This document shows, piece after piece, positions 43,400 to 52,207 of a stretch of 64,000 nt of DNA (position 1 is its first letter; each line of letters opens with the position of its first letter). Origin of the DNA: Blastococcus sp. KM273128 (GTDB lineage: Bacteria > Actinomycetota > Actinomycetes > Mycobacteriales > Geodermatophilaceae); the NCBI RefSeq assembly GCF_021698975.1, contig NZ_SSXA01000025.1:1-64000 (forward strand), read 5' to 3'. The notes beneath the pieces were generated by a model. That model saw only the letters and a program-made list of their open reading frames with translations, ran no database searches and was not told the origin of the DNA. The position numbers were made by a program, and so were the translations under genes.

Positions 43400-45292
43400 T
43401 CAGAGCCGGGCGGCGGGTGACACCTCGTCGGCCGGCTCACGCTCGCTGACCGCCGCCTCCTCCCCGTCGGCCTCGTCCCCGTCGGACTCCTCGACCTCGA
43501 CCTCGTCGTCCTCGCCCGACGGCGGCGTGGTCGGCGTGCTCGTCTCCTCCGCCGGCGGCGTGGTCGGCTCCCCGGTGCCGGACGGCGTCGTCGGCGTGGT
43601 GGGGGTGCCCGTGTCCTCGGCCGGCGGCGTGGTCGGCTCCCCGGTGCCGGACGGCGTCGTCGGCGTGGTGGGGGTGCCCGTGTCCTCCGCCGGCGGCGTG
43701 GTCGGCTCACCGGTGCCCGGCGGCGTGGTGGGCGTGCCCGTGTCCTCCGCCGGCGGGGCGCTGGGCTCGCTGGTGGCGTCCTCCGGCGGTGCCGCGGGCT
43801 CCTCGGTGGCCGGGTCCGCGGCGTCGTCGGCCGGCGCGCCCCCCACCGTGCCCACCTGCTCCGGCTCGTCGGCCGGTGCCACCGGGGCCGGCGCGACCGG
43901 CCGGGTGCGGGCCACCGGGGTCGCGCCGCCGCCGGTCACCGGCAGCGGCTCCGGTTCCGCCCCGGTCTCCGGGGCGCCCGGCCGCACCGCGACGGCGAGG
44001 CGGACGACGTCGCCGGGCCGCAGGAGGCTGCCCGCCGGGTCGACGCCGGTGACGGTGCCCGGGGTGCTGCCGTCCGTGGGGTCCTGGACCTGCCGCACCG
44101 CCAGCCCGAGGGCTCCGAGCTCCGCGGCGACCTCCGCCACGGGCCGGCCGAGGAGGTCCCCGGGCTCCAGCACCACGCCCTCCCCCGCCGACGGGTCGGC
44201 GGCGGCGCTCGCGGTGTCACCGGAGTCGGGACCCGCGTCGGGGACCAGCACGATGGCCCCGGCACCCAGCAGCAGGAAGGCCACGAGGGGCAGCAGCACC
44301 ACCAGGGTCGGCCGCCGGGTCGTGGCCGCCGCCGCAGGGCGGGTCACGGGGGCGGCACGGCGCTTCGCGGCGGCGCGGCGGCGCTGCTGTGCCCGGCGCT
44401 CCCGCCGCACCGGCGCGGCCACGACCGACCGGGTCGGCGGCTCGCCGGAGGGCCGCCGGATGGTCTCCTCGATCGCGGAGAGGAAGGCGGCCCCGTCACG
44501 GGGCCGCTCGCCAGGGTCCTTCACCAGCGCGGCGTCGATCAGGGCGCGCACGTCCGGCGGCAGCTCGGCCGGGAGCGGCTCGGGGGTCTCCTGCACCTGC
44601 TTGAGCGCGACGGTGACCGGGTTGTCGCCGTCGAACGCCGCGTGCCCGGCGAGCGACTCGTAGCCGACGAGAGCCAGCGCGTAGACGTCGCTGGCCGGGC
44701 TGACGTGCTCGCCCCGGGCCTGCTCGGGCGACATGTACTGCGCGGTGCCGACGACCTGGCCGGTGCGCGTGATCGGGGCGCTGCCGGCCGACCACGAGAT
44801 GCCGAAGTCGGTGAGCTTCACCGTGCCGTCCTCGCGGAGGAGGATGTTGGCCGGCTTGACGTCGCGGTGCACCACCCCGGCGCGGTGGGCCTCGGCCAGC
44901 CCGGCGGCCGCCTGCCGCAGCAGCGACAGCGTCGCCCGCGTGTCCAGTGAGCCCTCCTGGGCCAGCCGCGTCGAGAGCGACGACCCCTCGACGAGCTCCA
45001 TCACCAGGTAGGCAAGGCGCTCGCCGGTGTCCTCGGCGGTGGTCTCGCCGTAGTCCAGGACGGCGGCGATGTTCGGGTGGCTCAGCCCGGCGGCGTGCCG
45101 GGCCTCGGAGCGGAAGCGGGCGACGAACACCGGGTCGTCGGCGAACTCGCTCCGCAGCACCTTCACCGCCACCGTCCGGTGGAGCTGCAGGTCACGGGCG
45201 CGCCACACCTCGCCCATGCCGCCGACGGCGATGAGCTCGGAGAGCTGGTACCGGCCGTCCAGGCATCGTCTGCTGGTCTCGGCCGTGGTCAC
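43400..45292 (-). CDS. PASTA-domain serine/threonine protein kinase (PknB-like)
   Basis: The 630-residue kinase has a cytoplasmic catalytic domain (about 10-275): GGMGEVWRARD, Lys in TVAVKVLRSEF, catalytic VVHRDVKPANILL, DFGISW and the activation segment VVGTAQYMSPEQARG. A juxtamembrane Arg-rich stretch precedes one membrane helix (about 335-355, LVVLLPLVAFLLLGAGAIVLV). Outside is a single PASTA domain (GDLLGRPVAEVAAELGALGL) followed by a long Pro/Thr tail with tandem repeats and an acidic end. PASTA domains bind muropeptides. GTG at 45292 fits the usual N-terminus; ATG at 45313 is an alternative. Confidence 0.87.
   Translation of the reverse strand: MTTAETSRRCLDGRYQLSELIAVGGMGEVWRARDLQLHRTVAVKVLRSEFADDPVFVARFRSEARHAAGLSHPNIAAVLDYGETTAEDTGERLAYLVMELVEGSSLSTRLAQEGSLDTRATLSLLRQAAAGLAEAHRAGVVHRDVKPANILLREDGTVKLTDFGISWSAGSAPITRTGQVVGTAQYMSPEQARGEHVSPASDVYALALVGYESLAGHAAFDGDNPVTVALKQVQETPEPLPAELPPDVRALIDAALVKDPGERPRDGAAFLSAIEETIRRPSGEPPTRSVVAAPVRRERRAQQRRRAAAKRRAAPVTRPAAAATTRRPTLVVLLPLVAFLLLGAGAIVLVPDAGPDSGDTASAAADPSAGEGVVLEPGDLLGRPVAEVAAELGALGLAVRQVQDPTDGSTPGTVTGVDPAGSLLRPGDVVRLAVAVRPGAPETGAEPEPLPVTGGGATPVARTRPVAPAPVAPADEPEQVGTVGGAPADDAADPATEEPAAPPEDATSEPSAPPAEDTGTPTTPPGTGEPTTPPAEDTGTPTTPTTPSGTGEPTTPPAEDTGTPTTPTTPSGTGEPTTPPAEETSTPTTPPSGEDDEVEVEESDGDEADGEEAAVSEREPADEVSPAARL
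43551..43748 (-). repeat. In-frame minisatellite in the extracellular tail of the PASTA kinase
   Basis: Three tandem units are seen: 69 bp (43551-43619), 69 bp (43620-43688) and a shortened 60-bp unit (43689-43748). The two 69-bp units differ only at the last base. They encode 23-residue repeats of the type GEPTTPPAEDTGTPTTP, a flexible Pro/Thr linker that may be O-glycosylated. Near identity at DNA level implies recent duplication or slippage. Confidence 0.88.
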
Positions 45293-45520
45293 TCCCGATC
45301 CCCTCGTGTGCATGCCGCGGGGGTCCACCCCGCGCGTCGTCCCGTGCCGTGCGCCTTGAGGGGTGCCCGTTCGGGCGGGGGCTGAACCCCCTCGAGCCCG
45401 ATCGGCTGGGATCGACGGTTCCCCGGGTGGCCGCAGCGGCGCTCCCACGGCACCGCGACAGGCACACCGACCGGGGTCACGGCCGTGTCGGCCGCCTGGA
45501 GGGGGGCCCGGCGCCCGGGC

Positions 45521-46396
45521 TCAGTTGTAGTTGACGTGCACGTGGTCGAAGTGGTTCGCCGTCGCGCTGCCGCGGTTCTCCATGGCCTTCCACGACCCAC
45601 CCGGCGAGGACAGCATCCGCTGCTGCCAGATGAGGTAGTCCACGCCCAGCTCGTCCCAGTGCGCGCGGTGGTACTCGACGATGGCGTCCCCGAGGGAGGC
45701 GTTCGACATCACCATGTAGTCCAGCGCCAGGCCCGAGGGGTGCCCACCCGGGTCGGCGGCGCTGGCCCGGGTACCACCGAGGGTGATCCCCGCGGCGCCG
45801 GGCACGTTGCTGACCACGGCGTCGGCCGCGGCCTGGGTCTGCGGCCGGACGCTGCCGGCGGTGTTGCTGATCCGCGCGACCGCGGTGGCCACCACCGAGG
45901 TGGCCGCGCTCGTCGCCGCCTGCGCCTGCTGCGTGGGGCTCGCGGGCGCCGCAGCCGCGGCCTGCTGCTCGGCGGCCGCCGCGGCGGCGGCCGCCTCGGC
46001 CGCCTTCTTCTCCGCCTCGGCACGGGCCTGGGCCTCCGCCTCGGCCTTCTGCCGGTCGAGCTCGGCCTGGTCGGCGGCGGCCTGGGCCTGCTGCGCCGCG
46101 GCCTGGTCGGCCTCGCGGGAGCTGCGGCTGGCGGCGAGGTCCTCCAGCGGCTGGAGGTCCTCGGTCACGTCGACGGGGCCGGCCTGGGCCGAGAGGCCCA
46201 GCGCCTGCGCCACGCTGATCGACTCCGAGGTGCCGGCCTCGGCCTGGGCGGCCGGCTCGACGCCGACCAGGCTGTTGACCAGGACGGCGCCGGCGACGGC
46301 GACGCCGAGGTAGAGCGCCGGCCGGCGGACGGCCGCGGGCGGGCGGCGGAAGGCGAGGGGGCCGCGGCGGCCGGTGGTGGTGGTGCGGGGATCCAT
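45521..46396 (-). CDS. Exported coiled-coil protein with VldE-like C-terminal cell-wall domain
   Basis: The 291-residue precursor has an Arg-rich N-terminus and a signal/anchor helix (LYLGVAVAGAVLVNSLVGV, about 28-46), then an Ala/Glu/Gln coiled coil (about 90-150). The C-terminal domain (about 185-291) contains GGTRASAADPGGHPSGLALDY, read as GGHPSGLALDYMV, LIWQQRMLSSPGGSW and a final NHFDHVHVNY. This actinobacterial domain resembles peptidases with HxxD...HxH metal ligands and is linked to peptidoglycan remodelling. A c-di-AMP riboswitch precedes the gene, matching the known association of that riboswitch with cell-wall hydrolases. Confidence 0.78.
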   Translation of the reverse strand: MDPRTTTTGRRGPLAFRRPPAAVRRPALYLGVAVAGAVLVNSLVGVEPAAQAEAGTSESISVAQALGLSAQAGPVDVTEDLQPLEDLAASRSSREADQAAAQQAQAAADQAELDRQKAEAEAQARAEAEKKAAEAAAAAAAAEQQAAAAAPASPTQQAQAATSAATSVVATAVARISNTAGSVRPQTQAAADAVVSNVPGAAGITLGGTRASAADPGGHPSGLALDYMVMSNASLGDAIVEYHRAHWDELGVDYLIWQQRMLSSPGGSWKAMENRGSATANHFDHVHVNYN

Positions 46397-46884
46397 GGTG
46401 TTCGGGTGCTCCGAGGTGTGCGGCGCGACCGGCCGGTCAGGGCGGGTCGCGGAGGATGCGGGCAGCGGGCGTGGGCGCGGGTCGCGGGGCCGCCGGGCAC
46501 CGGTGGGGAGGCCGGTGCGGGCCGTCGGCGGGCGACCGGCGGGACGCCGGGCAGCGCGTGCGTTCAGCTCCGCGGACGCGCCCGGAGGCGGCGGTGCCGG
46601 CGGGCGCAGGGGCGTGCGGCGGTGCAGGGGCGCGCCATGCGGCGGCTCTCCGTTTCTTCCGTCTGCCGCCTACCGGGTTAGCTGACGGATTCGGGCGGGA
46701 AGCGGCCCTACCCACGACGGGACGTGCCCGGCGCAGGATTCACCCCAGTGCTGCGGTGGGTCCCCGGCTCACCCCGGAGGGCGACTCGGCGGCGCCCGGC
46801 AGCCCGCGGGCGCTGATTCCCACGACGTGATGTGTGTCGCGTCGGCCCGTCGGGCGGCCGGTGCGGTACCCGCGCGCGGGAGGG
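46397..46884. other. 488-bp gap holding the riboswitch leader
   Basis: No coding sequence is supported. The portion nearest the polymerase gene holds the promoter side of the leader and the c-di-AMP riboswitch (46641-46790). The remaining roughly 240 bases up to the start at 46396 are a GC-rich untranslated leader in which several hairpins can form (for example GCCGCACGCC-type arms); nothing specific can be assigned. Confidence 0.6.
46641..46790 (-). promoter_or_regulatory. c-di-AMP (ydaO-yuaA) riboswitch
   Basis: Read on the minus strand, the leader contains the conserved segments in order: CTGGGGTGAATCC, then GGGTAGGGCCGC, then CCCGAATCCGTCAGCTAACC, GGTAGGCGGC and, at the 3' side, ACGGAGAGCC. 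These match the ydaO core (GGGUGAAUC ... GUAGG ... CCGAAUCCGUCAGCUAACC ... GUAGGCG ... GGAGAG). It lies about 245 bases upstream of the exported cell-wall protein. Ends are approximate. Confidence 0.88.
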
Positions 46885-48492
46885 TCAGCCGGCCTCCGCC
46901 CAGGACCGGACGACGGCGACGTCGAGCGGGAAGTCCACCGGGAAGGTCCCGAACAGCAGCCGCCCGGCGGTGGACGCCGCGGCGCGGACGGCCTCGGCCA
47001 CCTCGCCGGCCAGGTGCTCGGGCGTGTGCACGACCACCTCGTCGTGGAGGAAGAAGGCCAGCTGCGGCCGGGCGCCGTCGTCGCCCAGCCGCCACAGCCG
47101 GTTGCGCAGGTCGGCCAGCCAGCACAGCGCCCACTCGGCCCCGGTGCCCTGGACGACGAAGTTGCGGGTGAAGCGGCCCCAGGCGCGGCGGGCCCGGTCG
47201 CCCTCCTCGTGCGGCCAGGCCCCTGGGCGCGGCGACCCCCGCCCCAGCAGCGTGTGCACCACCTCGCCGCGCTCGCCGGCGCGGGCGGCCTCCTCGACCA
47301 GGCCGATGGCCCGGGGGTAGCGCCGGGCCAGCCGGGGCATCATCCGCCCGCTCTCGCCGCGGGTGCCGCCGTACATCGCGCCGAGGATGCCGAGCTTGGC
47401 GTCGGCCCGCGTGGCCACGGTGCCCGCGGCGACCATGCCCTCGTACAGGTCGGCCGCGCGGGCGGCCTCCGCCATGGCGCCGTCGCCGCTCATGCCGGCC
47501 AGCACCCGCGGCTCGAGCTGGGCGACGTCGGCGACGACGAACCGCCACCCGTCGTCGGCGACCGCGGCGGGTCGGACGACGGTCGGCACCGACAGCGCGC
47601 CACCACCGGACGAGGCCCACCGCCCGGTCACCACCCCGCCGGGCACGAAGACGGCGCGGAACCGCCCGTCGCGTACCCACGCGTCCAGCCAGGCCCACCC
47701 GTTGGCCGCCAGCAGCCGGGAGAGCTTCCGGTACTCCAGCAGCGCCGGGATGCCGGGGTGGACGAGCTGCTCCAGCGTCCAGGACCGGGTGTCGGCGACC
47801 GGCAGCCCGGCGTGCTGCAGCACCCGCAGCAGCTCGCCGGGCGAGTCCGGGTTGAGGGCGGGGGCGCCGAATGCCGCGCGCACCTCCCCCAGCAGCCGCT
47901 CCAGCACGGCGGGGCGTCCACCGGCCACCGGGCGCGGGCCCAGCAGTCCGGTGAGCAGGCGCTCGTGCACGTCGGCCCGCCAGGGCAGACCGGTGTGGGT
48001 GAGCTCGGCGGCGACCAGCGCGCCGGAGGACTCCGCGGCCAGCAGCAGGGCGAGCCGGTCCCGCTGCGGCGAGGCGGCCAGCACCGCCTGCTGGCGCCGG
48101 TGCTCGGCCAGCGGGTCGAGCAGGTCGGCGGGGTCGGCCAGGGGGAACAGCGCCGACTCCGGCGGCGGGCCCGGCGGTAGCGCGTCCCAGCCGGGGGTGT
48201 CCTCGCCGGCGAGCAGGGTCTGGTCGGCGAACGGCGAGCGCCGCAGGATCGCGTGGCCCAGCCGCAGGTCGGTGCAGCGCTCGACGCGCACCCCGGCCGC
48301 CAGCAGCCCCGGGTACCAGCGGGTCGCGTCGTCCCAGACCCACCGGACCGGCGCGGTCGCGCGCTCCCGCTCGGCCACGTGCCCGGCGAGCGCCGCGGGT
48401 GCGAGCCGCTCGCGGCGACCCGCCGCCCCGTCGGCGTCGAGCACCACGGCCTCGACCGCGTCGCCGTCCCGACGGAGCAGGATGCGCTCCAC
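46885..48492 (-). CDS. Bifunctional 3'-5' exonuclease/DNA polymerase (Pol I-like, family A)
   Basis: The 535-residue protein has a reduced N-terminal exonuclease-like region and a family A polymerase domain. Motif A is VADVAQLEPRVLAGMSGD, motif B RADAKLGILGAMYG and motif C LAFFLHDEVVVHTPE, so both catalytic Asp/Glu sets are present. It lacks the 5'-nuclease domain and is much shorter than PolA, like the actinobacterial group annotated as bifunctional 3'-5' exonuclease/DNA polymerase. A role in repair or translesion synthesis is likely. GTG start, 12 bp after the stop of the HhH gene on the same strand. Confidence 0.85.
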   Translation of the reverse strand: MERILLRRDGDAVEAVVLDADGAAGRRERLAPAALAGHVAERERATAPVRWVWDDATRWYPGLLAAGVRVERCTDLRLGHAILRRSPFADQTLLAGEDTPGWDALPPGPPPESALFPLADPADLLDPLAEHRRQQAVLAASPQRDRLALLLAAESSGALVAAELTHTGLPWRADVHERLLTGLLGPRPVAGGRPAVLERLLGEVRAAFGAPALNPDSPGELLRVLQHAGLPVADTRSWTLEQLVHPGIPALLEYRKLSRLLAANGWAWLDAWVRDGRFRAVFVPGGVVTGRWASSGGGALSVPTVVRPAAVADDGWRFVVADVAQLEPRVLAGMSGDGAMAEAARAADLYEGMVAAGTVATRADAKLGILGAMYGGTRGESGRMMPRLARRYPRAIGLVEEAARAGERGEVVHTLLGRGSPRPGAWPHEEGDRARRAWGRFTRNFVVQGTGAEWALCWLADLRNRLWRLGDDGARPQLAFFLHDEVVVHTPEHLAGEVAEAVRAAASTAGRLLFGTFPVDFPLDVAVVRSWAEAG

Positions 48493-48504
48493 CCGCGCCC
48501 CGGC

Positions 48505-49074
48505 CTACGGGGCGGTGGGGCCACCCCGGCCGAGCAGCCGGTGCAGGCAGCGCGCCGGGAGGCCCAGGACAGCCCGGGTGACGTGCACCCCGAGACGCAG
48601 CAGGTCGGCGTAGTCCGGCGGGCGGACGGCGGCCGGCGGCGCACCGGCACCGGGCGGTGGGTCCCCGGCCGCGGAGGGACCGGCGGAGGGACCGGCGGCG
48701 GACGCCGCGGGCACGGGGTCCGCGGGCCCCGCCGGCACCAGGAGGTCGACCGCCGAACGGCGCCGCGGGGCCCGCAGCGAGTCGAACGACGGGATCGCCG
48801 GCGCCACCGGGCCCTCCTCGTCCGCGTCCCCCTCGCCGGCCGGACCGGCGCCCGGCAGCCGCGCGGGCGGCTCCGGGACGACGGCGCGGATCGCGGCGAC
48901 CATCCCGGCGCCCAGCCCGGGGACGGCGCCGAGCTCCCGGCGGGTGAGGGCGGCGAGCGCGTCGACCTCGGTGATCCCGGCGCGGGTCAGCGCGGTGACC
49001 GCCCGGGCGGGCAGCCCGAGCTCCCGGATCGATCCGGCGGGCTGTCCCGGTGCGCTGGTCGGCATGTCGGTCAA
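48505..49074 (-). CDS. HhH/alpha-CTD-like protein upstream of the Pol I-like gene
   Basis: The 189-residue protein begins with a helix-hairpin-helix-like module: IRELGLPARAVTALTRAGI, ALAALTRRELGAVPGLGAG and MVAAIRAV (about 15-68), similar to the DNA-binding C-terminal domain of RNA polymerase alpha. Residues 70-150 are Pro/Ala-rich linker; the last 40 form another helix (DYADLLRLGVHVTRAVLGL). No family name. It is upstream of, and nearly abuts, the polymerase gene, suggesting it targets the polymerase or acts in the same repair step. ATG at 49065 is an alternative start. Confidence 0.6.
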   Translation of the reverse strand: MTDMPTSAPGQPAGSIRELGLPARAVTALTRAGITEVDALAALTRRELGAVPGLGAGMVAAIRAVVPEPPARLPGAGPAGEGDADEEGPVAPAIPSFDSLRAPRRRSAVDLLVPAGPADPVPAASAAGPSAGPSAAGDPPPGAGAPPAAVRPPDYADLLRLGVHVTRAVLGLPARCLHRLLGRGGPTAP

Positions 49075-49116
49075 CCCTAGCGATGCCCTGCTCCCCCCGC
49101 TCCGGCGGCGGCAGGG

Positions 49117-50346
49117 TCAGACCGCGACCACCTCGTAGGTGTGCCCGGCGGCGCGCAGCCGCTCGACCAGCACCTCGCCCAGCGCCGTCGCCGGGGTCAG
49201 CGAGCCGGCCCGGTCGGGCAGCCGGTCCTCGTCGAGCGCGAGCGCGAGGGCGGCCTCGCCGAGCATGACGGCGGTGGCCTTGTAGCCCGGGTCGCCGCTG
49301 CCCGCGGCGGTCGCCCGGTAGCGGCGCCCGTCCTCGGTGGTGGCGTCGACCACCATGCGGAAGAAGCCCTTCTCGCGGGCGGCCTCGCCCGGACCGGTGC
49401 CCGGCGCCGGCAGCACCCGGTCCAGCAGCGCGCGGGTCGGCCCGAGGCTCATCGCCGACACCACGGCGACCAGCCCCGCGCCGATCCCGGCCGCGGTCGC
49501 CGCCCCCAGCGGGCCGCGGCCGGCGCTCATGACCTCGCCGTAGCGCAGCCCGCGCCCGTAGGCCCAGTCCTGGAGGGCGTTGCTGCGCCGCACGATCCGG
49601 GTGTTGAACGGGGCCATGACGAACGGCGCGCTCCACCGGCCGTCCGGCAGCTGTGCGGGCATACCCGCGTCCCGCGGCTGGGGCGTGTCCGGCTCCGCGG
49701 CGCGGTCGGGGCTCAGCGCGAACGGGTCGCCCACCACGCGGCGCCGCGACGGGTCGGCGGCCAGCGCCTCCACCTGCGCCCGCATCGAGTCGATCGTCCC
49801 GCCGCTGAAGCCGCCACGGAGGCTGGCGACCAGCTGCACGTCGGTCAGCCCGCCGGCGCCGTCGGCCGCGGCCTGCCGGCCGAGCAGGAGCACGCTGAGG
49901 TCGGAGGGGACCGAGTCGAAGCCGCACGCGTGCACGATCCGCGCGCCGGTCTCCTTCGCCACGGCGTCGCACCGCTCGATGGCGTCCCGGACGAACAGCA
50001 CCTCACCGGTGAGGTCGGCGTAGTGGGTGCCGGCCCGGGCGCAGGCCTCCACCACCGGCAGGCCGTACCGGGCATAGGGGCCGACCGTGGTCACCAGCAC
50101 GCGGGTGGCGCGGGCGAGGGCGTCCAGCGACGCCTCGTCGGTCGAGTCGGCCTCGACCAGGGCCCAGTCCCGGCCACCGGAGGGCAGGGCGCGCCGGACC
50201 TCCTCGAGCCGGTCGCGGGACCGGCCGGCCAGCGCGATGCGGGTCCCGGACGGGGCGTGCTCGGCGAGGTAGCGCGCGAGCAGCCGGCCGACGAAGCCGG
50301 TGGCCCCGTAGACGACGAGGTCGTGGGTCCGTGCGTCTTCTGCCAT
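49117..50346 (-). CDS. Saccharopine dehydrogenase-like / trans-acting enoyl reductase-family protein
   Basis: The 409-residue protein has an N-terminal Rossmann fold (LVVYGATGFVGRLLARYLAE) and the family's EADSTDEASLDAL, VLVTTVGPYARYGLPVVEAC, GTHYADLTGEV and HACGFDSVPSDLSVLL. This matches the Rv2449c/Rv2953-like group, in which the founding member is the trans-acting enoyl reductase of phthiocerol synthesis; other members have unknown substrates. ATG at 50346. Ends 42 bp before the HhH gene on the same strand. Confidence 0.83.
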   Translation of the reverse strand: MAEDARTHDLVVYGATGFVGRLLARYLAEHAPSGTRIALAGRSRDRLEEVRRALPSGGRDWALVEADSTDEASLDALARATRVLVTTVGPYARYGLPVVEACARAGTHYADLTGEVLFVRDAIERCDAVAKETGARIVHACGFDSVPSDLSVLLLGRQAAADGAGGLTDVQLVASLRGGFSGGTIDSMRAQVEALAADPSRRRVVGDPFALSPDRAAEPDTPQPRDAGMPAQLPDGRWSAPFVMAPFNTRIVRRSNALQDWAYGRGLRYGEVMSAGRGPLGAATAAGIGAGLVAVVSAMSLGPTRALLDRVLPAPGTGPGEAAREKGFFRMVVDATTEDGRRYRATAAGSGDPGYKATAVMLGEAALALALDEDRLPDRAGSLTPATALGEVLVERLRAAGHTYEVVAV

Positions 50347-50502
50347 GCGGCCATCCTGTCGTGCCGGGAGGGGCGCTGTCCCGCCGGCCACCTGCCGCAC
50401 CGGGCACCCGGGCACGTCACGGCGGGGTAACGACCCGGCACACCGGCCACTCCGCCCCCCTGCGTCCTCGAGGAAGCGCGGAGCCGTGCCGATGGAGGTC
50501 GC

Positions 50503-52137
50503 ATGGCAGTGCGCCTCGCATCGGTGCGGACCGCGACCCGTCGGCAGGTCGCGGAACGGTCGTCGACGTCCCCGTGGTGGCGGTCGGCGGTGGTGTACCA
50601 GGTCTACCTGCGCTCGTTCGCGGACGGGAACGGCGACGGCGTCGGCGACCTCGCCGGTCTGCGCTCCCGGCTGCCGTACCTGTCGTGGCTGGGCGTGGAC
50701 GCGGTGTGGATCAACCCGCACTACCCCTCCGGGGGCGCCGACGGCGGCTACGACATCGTCGACTACCGCGCCGTCGACCCCGAGTACGGCGACGTGGCCG
50801 ACCTCGAGGCGCTGGTCGCCGAGGCCCGCGCGCTCGGCCTGCGGGTCGTGCTGGACGTCGTCCCGAACCACACGTCCGACCGGCACCCCTGGTTCCAGGC
50901 CGCGCTGGCCGACCCGGACTCCCCCGAGGCCGCCCGCTACCACTTCGCGCCGCCGTCGGAGGAGCCGCCGAACAACTGGCAGTCGCTCTTCGGCGGGCCG
51001 GCCTGGTCGCGGACCCCCGACGGCCGCTGGTACCTGCACCTGTTCGCCCCCGAGCAGCCCGACCTCAACTGGCGCGACCCGGCCGTCGCCGCCGACTTCG
51101 AGCGGACGCTGCGCTTCTGGCTGGACCGCGGCGTCAGCGGCTTCCGCGTCGACGTGGCCTACGGCCTGTTCAAGGACGCCGGCCTGCGGGACAACCCGGG
51201 CGCCTACTCCCCCACCCTGTTCGGCCACGGCCCCGAGCAGGCGATGACCTGGAACCAGCCCGAGGTGCACGACGTCTGGCGGCGCTGGCGCTCGATCTGC
51301 GACGAGTACCCGGACACCATGCTCGTCGGCGAGGTCTGCCTCGCCGACCCGCGCGAGGTGGCCCTGTACTCCCGCCCGGACGAGATGCACCAGTCGTTCA
51401 GCTTCCGGCTGCTGAAGTCGGCCTGGTCGACCGAGGCCTTCGCCGACGGCGTGCGCAGCGCGCTGGACGCCTTCGGCGAGGTCGGCGCCCCGGTCTCCTG
51501 GGTGCTGGGCAACCACGACAAGGACCGGCAGGTCACCCGCTTCGGCGGCGGGGCCGTCGGCACCGCCCGCGCCCGCGCCGCGGCGCTGCTGATGCTGGCG
51601 CTGCCGGGCTCGGCCTACGTCTACGCCGGCGACGAGCTGGGCCTGCCGCAGGCCGACGTCCCCGACGAGGCCAAGCGCGACCCGATCTTCTTCCGCAGCG
51701 GGGGCGCCCGCAGCGGGCGCGACGGCTGCCGCGTGCCGATGCCGTGGAACCCCTCGCCCGGCGTCGGCTTCTCCACCCGCGCCGACGCCGAGCCCTGGCT
51801 GCCGGTGCCGGCGGAGTGGGACCGGTACGCGGTGTCCCGCCAGGCCCGCGACGGCGGCTCGATGCTGACCCTCTACCGCCGCGCGCTGTCGCTGCGGGAG
51901 GCGCACCCGGCGCTGGGGTCGGGTGAGGCGACGGTCAGCACGCGGGGCGACGTCCTCACCGTCCGGTGCACCGCCGACGACGGGAGCGTGGTCCGCTGCG
52001 TGGTCAACATGGGCACGGGGACGACGCTGGTGCGCACCCGCGGCACCGTGCTGCTGGCGTCCAACACGCACGTGCGCCGCTCGCCGGCCACCGTGGCGCT
52101 GCCGCCGCACACCGCCATCTGGCTCGCGGAGGGCTGA
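50503..52137 (+). CDS. GH13 alpha-glucosidase (oligo-1,6-/maltase type)
   Basis: The 544-residue enzyme has the GH13 regions in order: DVVPNHTSDRHPWF (region I), GFRVDVAYGLF with the nucleophile Asp (II), MLVGEVCLADP with the acid Glu (III) and VLGNHDKDRQVTR with the stabilising Asp (IV). YQVYLRSFADGNGDGVGDL at the start is typical of GH13 subfamilies acting on short alpha-glucosides. No signal peptide, so it is cytosolic and probably splits maltose, isomaltose or sucrose-like sugars. A -ATG start with AGGTCGC upstream. Divergent from the dehydrogenase gene. Confidence 0.92.
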   Translation: MAVRLASVRTATRRQVAERSSTSPWWRSAVVYQVYLRSFADGNGDGVGDLAGLRSRLPYLSWLGVDAVWINPHYPSGGADGGYDIVDYRAVDPEYGDVADLEALVAEARALGLRVVLDVVPNHTSDRHPWFQAALADPDSPEAARYHFAPPSEEPPNNWQSLFGGPAWSRTPDGRWYLHLFAPEQPDLNWRDPAVAADFERTLRFWLDRGVSGFRVDVAYGLFKDAGLRDNPGAYSPTLFGHGPEQAMTWNQPEVHDVWRRWRSICDEYPDTMLVGEVCLADPREVALYSRPDEMHQSFSFRLLKSAWSTEAFADGVRSALDAFGEVGAPVSWVLGNHDKDRQVTRFGGGAVGTARARAAALLMLALPGSAYVYAGDELGLPQADVPDEAKRDPIFFRSGGARSGRDGCRVPMPWNPSPGVGFSTRADAEPWLPVPAEWDRYAVSRQARDGGSMLTLYRRALSLREAHPALGSGEATVSTRGDVLTVRCTADDGSVVRCVVNMGTGTTLVRTRGTVLLASNTHVRRSPATVALPPHTAIWLAEG

Positions 52138-52207
52138 CGTCCCCCTTCCGGGTCACGTCCGGTTCGAGGAGCTGGCAGTCGTCCCGGCGACCGGCCGATG
52201 GGATCAG

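Noticed and set aside
43551-43748. Tandem repeats as a CRISPR array
   Set aside because: Units are contiguous, have no spacers and are in frame inside the kinase gene.
45293-45520. A gene in the gap upstream of the PASTA kinase
   Set aside because: The frames there are short, Arg/Pro-rich and lack a ribosome-binding site; the stretch is best read as promoter and leader sequence.
52160-52207. GCCGAT before the TPR-GGDEF gene as a second sigma-28 promoter
   Set aside because: No CTCAAG-like element lies 14-16 bases upstream and the distance to the start is too short.
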